From Lachancea dasiensis (lineage: Eukaryota; Ascomycota; Saccharomycetes; Saccharomycetales; Saccharomycetaceae): a stretch of DNA of 64,000 nucleotides. Where the stretch lies: the NCBI GenBank assembly GCA_900074725.1, contig LT598458.1, positions 1,116,001 to 1,180,000 of the forward strand, in the 5' to 3' direction. Each line of letters begins with the position of its first letter. Positions within the stretch are counted from its first letter, which is position 1. The notes under the pieces were generated by a model. The model was not told the origin of the DNA, did no database searches, and saw only the letters and a program-made list of their open reading frames with translations. Both the position numbers and the translations under genes were made by a program. Below are positions 58,279 to 64,000 of this stretch, piece by piece.

Positions 58279-59994
58279 ATGTCCGACGCTTACCAGCCAG
58301 GATCGGCAGCTACGGCTACGCCCGTGGACTTACACTCTACTGTGAGTAATGGCTCACAACTCTCGACGCCTTCCAACAAGGCGTCTCGTGACGACCTCAA
58401 GGACGTCCGTTTCCCAGATGGCACAGAGGACCAGGAGGTGGCTATTCCTAAGAAGCCCGCCTCGGCCTACATCACGGTCGTTTTGTTGTGTCTATGTGTG
58501 GCCTTCGGTGGTTTTGTTTTCGGTTGGGATACCGGTACCATTGGTGGGTTTGTGAATCAAAGTGACTTCAAGCGCAGATTTGGCCAACTTAACAGTGAGG
58601 GCGAGTATTACATGTCAAATGTCAGAACCGGTTTGATTGTGGCTATTCTCAACATCGGTTGTGCTTTTGGTGGTATTATATTATCGAAGGTCGGTGACAT
58701 GTACGGACGTCGTATTGGTTTGATGACCGTGGTTGTTGTCTACGTTGTGGGAATTGTTATCCAAATTGCGTCTATCGACAAATGGTACCAATATTTCATT
58801 GGCAGAATTATCTCTGGTCTTGGAATCGGTGGTATTGCCGTTTTGTCGCCAATGTTGATTTCTGAGGTTGCCCCTAAGCACTTGAGAGGAACTTTGATTG
58901 CGTGCTTCCAATTGATGATTACATGTGGTATTTTCTTAGGCTACTGCGCCAACTACGGTGTTAAGAACTACACCAACTCTGTTCAATGGAGAGTTCCTTT
59001 GGGACTATGCTTCGCCTGGGCTCTGTTCATGATCGCCGGTATGAGTTTTGTTCCTGAGTCTCCTCGTTACTTGATTGAAAAAGGTAAGGTCGAAGAGGCC
59101 AGACGTTCTCTTGCTAGATCCAATAAAATTAGCATTGACGACCCAGCAATTCAGTTAGAAGTTGACTTGATCTCCGCTGGTGTCGAGGCTGAAAAAATGG
59201 CCGGGAATGCTTCTTGGGGCGAAATCTTCTCTACCAAAACCAAAGTATTCCAACGTTTGATCATGGGTATTATGATCCAATCTTTACAACAACTGACTGG
59301 TGACAACTACTTCTTCTACTACGGTACCACCATTTTCAAGGCTGTTGGGTTGACTGATTCTTTCCAAACCTCTATTGTTATTGGTATCGTTAACTTTGCT
59401 TCCACTTTTGTCGGTATTTACACCGTTGAAAAGTTCGGTCGTCGTAAGTGTCTACTATGGGGTGCTGCCTCTATGGTCGCCTGCTTTGTCGTTTACGCTT
59501 CTGTCGGTGTCACCAGATTATGGCCAGAAGGTGCTAACCACCCTGAAATTTCCTCCACTGGCGCTGGTAACTGTATGATTGTCTTCACTTGTTTCTACAT
59601 TTTCTGCTTTGCTACCACCTGGGCTCCAATGGCTTACGTTGTGGTTGCAGAATCCTACCCATTGAGAGTCAAGTCCAAGTGTATGGCCGTGGCAACCGCT
59701 TCAAACTGGCTATGGGGCTTCTTGATTGCCTTCTTTACCCCTTTTATCACCACTGCCATCCACTTCTACTACGGTTACGTGTTCATGGGCTGTCTGGTCT
59801 TCGCGTTCTTCTACGTTTTCTTCTTTGTTCCAGAAACCAAGGGTTTGACCTTGGAAGAAGTTCAAGAATTGTGGGAAGAAGGTGTCTTGCCTTGGAAGTC
59901 TGCTTCCTGGTTGCCTCCATCTAGAAGAGGCGTCGACTACAACAACGAGGAGTTGATGCATGACGAGAAGCCATGGTACAAGAGGATGCTCTAA
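58279..59994 (+). CDS. HXT: Hxt-family hexose transporter
   Basis: The 571-residue protein is a sugar-porter MFS transporter of the S. cerevisiae Hxt type (Hxt1-7 about 570 aa). A soluble N-terminus (about 1-60) precedes twelve TM helices. Signatures are [13 protein letters not shown] (TM1), [10 protein letters not shown] (loop 2-3), [16 protein letters not shown] after TM6, [14 protein letters not shown] (TM7), [12 protein letters not shown] (loop 8-9), and [19 protein letters not shown] after TM12. It sits next to arginyl-tRNA synthetase, as the HXT4/HXT1 and HXT7/HXT6/HXT3 clusters do next to MSR1 and YDR341C in S. cerevisiae, so it represents the ancestral HXT locus. Codon use is strongly biased, indicating high expression. 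Glucose regulation by Rgt1 is inferred from the promoter. Confidence 0.96.
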   Translation: MSDAYQPGSAATATPVDLHSTVSNGSQLSTPSNKASRDDLKDVRFPDGTEDQEVAIPKKPASAYITVVLLCLCVAFGGFVFGWDTGTIGGFVNQSDFKRRFGQLNSEGEYYMSNVRTGLIVAILNIGCAFGGIILSKVGDMYGRRIGLMTVVVVYVVGIVIQIASIDKWYQYFIGRIISGLGIGGIAVLSPMLISEVAPKHLRGTLIACFQLMITCGIFLGYCANYGVKNYTNSVQWRVPLGLCFAWALFMIAGMSFVPESPRYLIEKGKVEEARRSLARSNKISIDDPAIQLEVDLISAGVEAEKMAGNASWGEIFSTKTKVFQRLIMGIMIQSLQQLTGDNYFFYYGTTIFKAVGLTDSFQTSIVIGIVNFASTFVGIYTVEKFGRRKCLLWGAASMVACFVVYASVGVTRLWPEGANHPEISSTGAGNCMIVFTCFYIFCFATTWAPMAYVVVAESYPLRVKSKCMAVATASNWLWGFLIAFFTPFITTAIHFYYGYVFMGCLVFAFFYVFFFVPETKGLTLEEVQELWEEGVLPWKSASWLPPSRRGVDYNNEELMHDEKPWYKRML

Positions 59995-60210
59995 TTACAA
60001 TTACAGCAACCTCCACAAAAAATTGAGATCCGAGACCTCTCTCACTCTTTGCACAAAATGCAGGTAGTGGTCAAGAATGCGATTCTGGCCTAACCGTTAA
60101 TGACGTTATGACAAGTACTGTTGAATACTCTATTATTTTTACGATACACTATATACATAAAATAGAATATTAATCTCCAAATAAACAGCTCAGTAGTTCT
60201 AGCCACAGCC

Positions 60211-60983
60211 CTAGGCAGCTTTTTCTTGACGTAACTCGTCATATGCTCTGTAAACTTCTTCTAGAAAGGCAGACTGATATCTCAATAATATCTGGAGATC
60301 GACTAGTTGATGTAGCAGGTCCATTTCACTTTCGAATGAAAAAAATTCCCATCCTTCAAAGATCCTCCGATGCTCCCTATCATCTCCTCATTTCCCATGA
60401 TCATTTCCTTCAAAGCCACCTGAGAAACAGTTCTGATATGGTGAGATATTGTCCGGGGACTAGACTCCGCGCTTAAAGAGATGTAAAAACCCCCATTCTC
60501 CATTTCTTCTGGAGATAAATAATCTCTAGGATCAATTACCAAATTTTTTAGAGGCTGTCTTGAGCTTACTATGTCTTTGGGCTGCTCAATTGCAGCAGTA
60601 TACTTTTGTTTGCCCCTGGCATTATTTTCTCTCGGACTACTGATTTCTTTCAATGAGTCAGTCCACTGCCCACTCAAAGAAGGAAATAATCTCGAGCGTT
60701 CATCAGCCCTGCTCGCCTCATTAAGCGAAGGCTTACTAGGGGACCTAACTTTTACGTCCAGCAAGCACCCTGCTCTTTTTAGTGAGCGTTTAACCCGTTC
60801 AGCTCTTCTCAAAGTGTTTGAAGATATCAGTGTGGGGGCGGTACGAACCGGAATTGCACAATAGTTGATGTCGTTTTCAGTCTCAAAAACACTATTACGT
60901 TTCATCGTATTCAATTGGTTCCACGAACTGATGATTTTGTTTACAAACCCGTGAGCATGCAAATCATCCGCGCCCGATGCCAT
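60211..60983 (-). CDS. Unknown protein; frame broken by one base in a T7 run
   Basis: From ATG 60983 the frame is open for 226 codons to 60303. It is Ser/Arg-rich with a conserved-looking segment LSPEEMENGGFYISLSAE and a helical stretch near ALKEMIMGNEEM. Near the C-terminus a run of seven T (coding strand; plus-strand A-run at about 60339-60345) moves to the frame that ends in a chance stop. The other frame continues with protein-like SEMDLLHQLVDLQILLR and EEVYRAYDELRQEKAA to a stop at 60211. One extra T would join them. Either the run is one base short (assembly homopolymer error) or the allele is truly broken. Product function is not recognised; a kinetochore or coiled-coil role is only a thought. 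Confidence 0.6.
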
Positions 60984-62136
60984 TTTGTCAAAACTTGGCG
61001 TTACTTGATATGCTCCACACAAGTTTAGTATTTGCTCGAGCTACTTAAAAGGTGAAGCAAGAAGAGAACGCCCACCTACACATTTAGCAAGCAAATATAA
61101 AATATCGGACATCGCAAGGTTTTTTGTGACGCGCGACGGAGCTATAATGAGTCGTCAAAGTGAACACAATTAACTATACATACGGAGGCCCGAGCTTGAG
61201 GTCGGTACAATAAGCATCATAGGTGATAGGCGTTCTATTTTTTTGCGCACAAACTACTATTGTCCTAGTTTGGCCCCCGATAATGCCGCTAAAATTACAA
61301 CGGGATGGAGTCAGTACGTTTCTTGCAGATCCTATGGCATATAGTCTATATTCATCGATAATTTCTCTAGGTTGGCGTTCAAAAAAAACTCAATGAAATG
61401 GCCACAGTAAAGAAAGATCACTGATAGGTAACGGTAGTGTGGTTATTTGAAACATAGATTATACTATATTGACAGGCACCGCAGCTTTATTTGCATTTCA
61501 TTAACTGACAGACGCGGACTGGACGAGAGAGTATCTGCCAGCTGTTGCTAAGTAAGGTTACGTTTCACATAAAACTCAGTCTTATTATAGGCTGATTGGG
61601 ACACAATTTAAATTTGGAATTTATGATGACAATGATACACCATACTCTTTATGGATATAAACTGTCAAGTCACGAAATCTTACCCGAGAAAAGGGTCGGT
61701 TAACGCGTATATGAAATGAATTATTCTCGAAACTCACAAACTCCACGAGCATCAACTGACCAGCATATCCATGAAAGTGTGAGAGCTTCAGTGCTCAGCG
61801 GATAAGCACACCTCTTGAATGCTCAATGAAGATGTCACTGAATGTGATTCGGTTCACGAGTATAACATTTTAGACGAGTGTGACATTTCAAATTATTACA
61901 GTGCCAAAATCTTTGTAATGAAATTCCTCTTCAAATAAGTCCATGGTGTATCTGATAGCTGCAGAGCGAGCCTTGAACCTAATTGGCGAACATAGAGTTA
62001 TGTGTACACCTGGCCGTTGAGTACATTGTTGAAATCTGCCTGTCTTATGATTCATTAAAAATTTTTATCAAGTGAAAAATGAAAATTGAACTCATCTTGG
62101 CCAACTTAGCTATTAGTCTGTTCTTTTGAATCTTTT
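60984..62136. other. Unknown gene to ArgRS intergenic region
   Basis: About 1.15 kb without a long frame. No tRNA is confirmed; the segment at about 61790-61860 contains a GATTCGGTTCACG string but no matching acceptor or A box. Confidence 0.4.
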
Positions 62137-62265
62137 ATGCTGAGGAGAGCATTACGTCCTGTAAATCTAGCTCATCGCTTATCGAATATAAGAATAGCGC
62201 CCGTACTTATACATCTAAAAAGTCCCCAAGGCACGGTCCAGCAACTAGATTTCCAAAAGAGAAAT
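62137..62265 (+). CDS. In-frame N-terminal extension of ArgRS (mitochondrial presequence)
   Basis: An ATG at 62137 is in frame with the downstream ATG 62266 with no stop between (43 codons). The extension starts MLRRALRPVNLAHRLSNIRI, with six Arg and no acidic residue in the first 30, and is Leu/Ala/Ser-rich: a textbook mitochondrial targeting sequence. It ends with KRNM at the second start. One gene making both forms by alternative initiation is known for yeast VAS1, HTS1, ALA1 and GRS1. Confidence 0.75.
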
Positions 62266-64000
62266 ATGTCGACAACTTCCATCACATCGCAATTACAGGC
62301 GATGTCGATCCAAGAGCCTGCAACCATGGAGGGCTCGTTCCCAAAATACAATGTCGTAGATCTAATGAGAAACTACGTCAGTCAAGAACTATCCAAAATT
62401 TCAGGCGTCGATGTCAAATTGATTTACGAGGCTTTGGAATGGACCAACACTCTTGACAGAGGTGACCTTTTGATTCCTGTTCCAAGACTTCGTATCAAGG
62501 GCGCTAATCCAAAAGAATTGGCCGTTGAGTGGGCCGAAAAATTCCCATTGGGTGATTTTCTGTCCAAGGTTGAAGCCAACGGACCGTTCGTGCAGTTCTT
62601 CTTTAGACCGGATTTTCTATTCAAGGTTGTTCTTCCAAATATTTTGGTCAGAAGAGAAAAGTACGGCTCAGCTCCGTTGGTCGAAAACAAGAAGGTAGTC
62701 ATTGAGTTTTCTTCTCCAAACATCGCCAAGCCATTCCATGCCGGTCACCTGAGGTCGACCATTATTGGGGGCTTCTTGTCCAACTTGTACGAAAAGTTGG
62801 GTTGGGAAGTTGTCAGATTGAATTACTTAGGTGACTGGGGTAAGCAGTTCGGTGTCTTGGCTGTCGGTTTTGAAAGATACGGTTCTGAAGAGGCTCTACA
62901 AAAGGACCCAATCAAGCATTTGTACGATGTCTACGTTCGTGTCAACAAAGACATTGAGGCCGAGGGAGACTCTTTGTCGGAAAGTGAGTCAACTGATGGC
63001 CAAGCTCGTGCTTACTTCAAAAAAATGGAAGATGGGGACGCAGCTGCTTTGGCCATCTGGAAGCGTTTCCGTGAATTGTCTATTGACAAATATATCGAGA
63101 CCTACGCACGTTTGAACATCCACTACGACTCCTACTCCGGTGAGTCTCAGGCCTCCAAGGAGTCCATGGCCAAAGCTCTCAAGATGTTCGCCGAGAAGGG
63201 CTTGACCCACGAAGACAGAGGAGCTACCCTCATTGACTTGACCAAATTCAACAAAAAGTTAGGTAAGACAATCGTTCAAAAGTCTGACGGTACTACTCTG
63301 TACTTGACCAGAGATGTAGGAACCGCTATGGACCGTTATGAAAAGTATCACTTCGACAAAATGATCTACGTCATCGCTTGTCAGCAAGACTTGTATGCAG
63401 CTCAATTGTTCGAAGTGTTGAAACAAATGGGTTACGAATGGGCCAAAGATCTGTTGCATATCAACTTTGGTATGGTCCAGGGTATGTCTACCAGAAAGGG
63501 CACCGTTGTGTTTTTGGACAATATCCTAGAAGAAACTAGGGACAAAATGCACGATGTGATGAAAACCAATGAAACGAAGTATGCTCAAATTGAGAACCCT
63601 GATGAGGTTGCAGACTTGGTTGGTATTTCTGCTGTCATGATCCAGGATATGCAAGCTAAGCGTATCAACAACTACGAGTTCAAATGGGAAAGAATGACCT
63701 CTTTTGAAGGTGACACTGGTCCTTACTTGCAATATGCTCACTCGAGGTTGAGATCTGTGGAGAGAAATGCTTCCGAAATTACCGAAGAAATGATGATCAA
63801 TGCCGATTTGTCTCTACTAAAAGAGCCTGTTGCAGAGATTTTGATCCGCTTGTTGGGTCAGTACCCAGATGTTTTGAGAAACGCAGCAAAGACTCATGAG
63901 CCTGCTACAGTCGTCACGTATCTGTTTAAGCTGACCCACCAGGTTTCCTCTTGTTACGATGTCCTATGGGTTGCTGGTCAAACTCAAGAACTAGCTGCCG
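62266..64000 (+). CDS. YDR341C: Arginyl-tRNA synthetase, 3' part beyond window
   Basis: The frame from ATG 62266 runs off the end of the window after about 578 codons (family about 607-643 aa). It is a class I aminoacyl-tRNA synthetase specific for arginine. The N-terminal Add1 domain covers about 20-135. The HIGH-type motif is SPNIAKPFHAGHLRST (about 150-165), followed by LNYLGDWGKQFG. The KMSKS-equivalent loop is GMSTRKGT (about 407). It adjoins an HXT gene, as do both S. cerevisiae paralogues, the cytosolic YDR341C and the mitochondrial MSR1 (YHR091C). The single ancestral gene here probably serves both compartments through the extension at 62137. The missing C-terminus is due only to the window boundary. 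Confidence 0.95.
   Translation, partial: MSTTSITSQLQAMSIQEPATMEGSFPKYNVVDLMRNYVSQELSKISGVDVKLIYEALEWTNTLDRGDLLIPVPRLRIKGANPKELAVEWAEKFPLGDFLSKVEANGPFVQFFFRPDFLFKVVLPNILVRREKYGSAPLVENKKVVIEFSSPNIAKPFHAGHLRSTIIGGFLSNLYEKLGWEVVRLNYLGDWGKQFGVLAVGFERYGSEEALQKDPIKHLYDVYVRVNKDIEAEGDSLSESESTDGQARAYFKKMEDGDAAALAIWKRFRELSIDKYIETYARLNIHYDSYSGESQASKESMAKALKMFAEKGLTHEDRGATLIDLTKFNKKLGKTIVQKSDGTTLYLTRDVGTAMDRYEKYHFDKMIYVIACQQDLYAAQLFEVLKQMGYEWAKDLLHINFGMVQGMSTRKGTVVFLDNILEETRDKMHDVMKTNETKYAQIENPDEVADLVGISAVMIQDMQAKRINNYEFKWERMTSFEGDTGPYLQYAHSRLRSVERNASEITEEMMINADLSLLKEPVAEILIRLLGQYPDVLRNAAKTHEPATVVTYLFKLTHQVSSCYDVLWVAGQTQELAA

Overview
The window is a 64 kb stretch of a budding-yeast chromosome (Saccharomycetaceae). 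Genes are compact and almost intron-free, promoters carry yeast motifs (PAC/RRPE, PDRE, Rgt1-type CGGANNA, a pheromone response element), and the standard genetic code fits. Gene order gives the lineage: orthologues of the S. cerevisiae blocks YHR084W-YHR091C (STE12, IPI1, NAM8, RTC3, RPF1, GAR1, YNG2) and YDR333C-YDR341C (RQC1, SWR1, MSN5, MRX8, MRPS28, YDR338C, FCF1, ArgRS) are interleaved on one chromosome. That is the arrangement before the whole-genome duplication, so the source is a non-WGD yeast. Lachancea is my best guess, by inference.

Layout. 0-9.3 kb: STE12, RQC1, IPI1, NAM8. 9.3-19.3 kb: tRNA-Asp(GUC), a possible 49-codon gene, SWR1, RTC3, and a DH-PH RhoGEF with no S. cerevisiae partner that I recognise. 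19.3-25.5 kb: a regulated promoter (array of ATCAC motifs plus PDR elements) driving a PDR5-type ABC pump. 25.8-38.9 kb: RPF1, MSN5, MRX8, GAR1, a divergent Aquarius/Cwf11 spliceosomal helicase-like gene, MRPS28. 39-47.3 kb: a CysA/Cys2-type serine O-acyltransferase, a MATE transporter, YNG2, a broken DUP/COS-family gene, a DUF4112 membrane protein, FCF1. 47.3-64 kb: intron-containing tRNA-Ser(GCU), a PQ-loop membrane protein, a YHR112C-like PLP enzyme, a LYS14-like Zn2Cys6 regulator whose zinc cluster is split by a 55-nt intron, an HXT hexose transporter under an Rgt1-site cluster, an unknown gene with a one-base break in a T-run, and the start of arginyl-tRNA synthetase.

Genes lost or rearranged in S. 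cerevisiae sit between the conserved ones. The most notable are: (1) a probable Aquarius (intron-binding complex) orthologue that keeps Walker A but has degenerate later helicase motifs; (2) an ArgRS with two in-frame starts, the upstream one adding a mitochondrial-type presequence, which would explain how one ancestral gene gave the S. cerevisiae pair MSR1 and YDR341C; (3) a cysteine-biosynthesis acyltransferase and a trans-sulfuration-type enzyme that both have CACGTG (Cbf1-type) sites upstream; (4) the split zinc cluster; and (5) the ATCAC array. RQC1/IPI1, RPF1, GAR1 and FCF1 share PAC/RRPE elements, so much of the conserved part belongs to the ribosome-biogenesis regulon.

All identities come from reading translations and from memory of the families; no database search was run.
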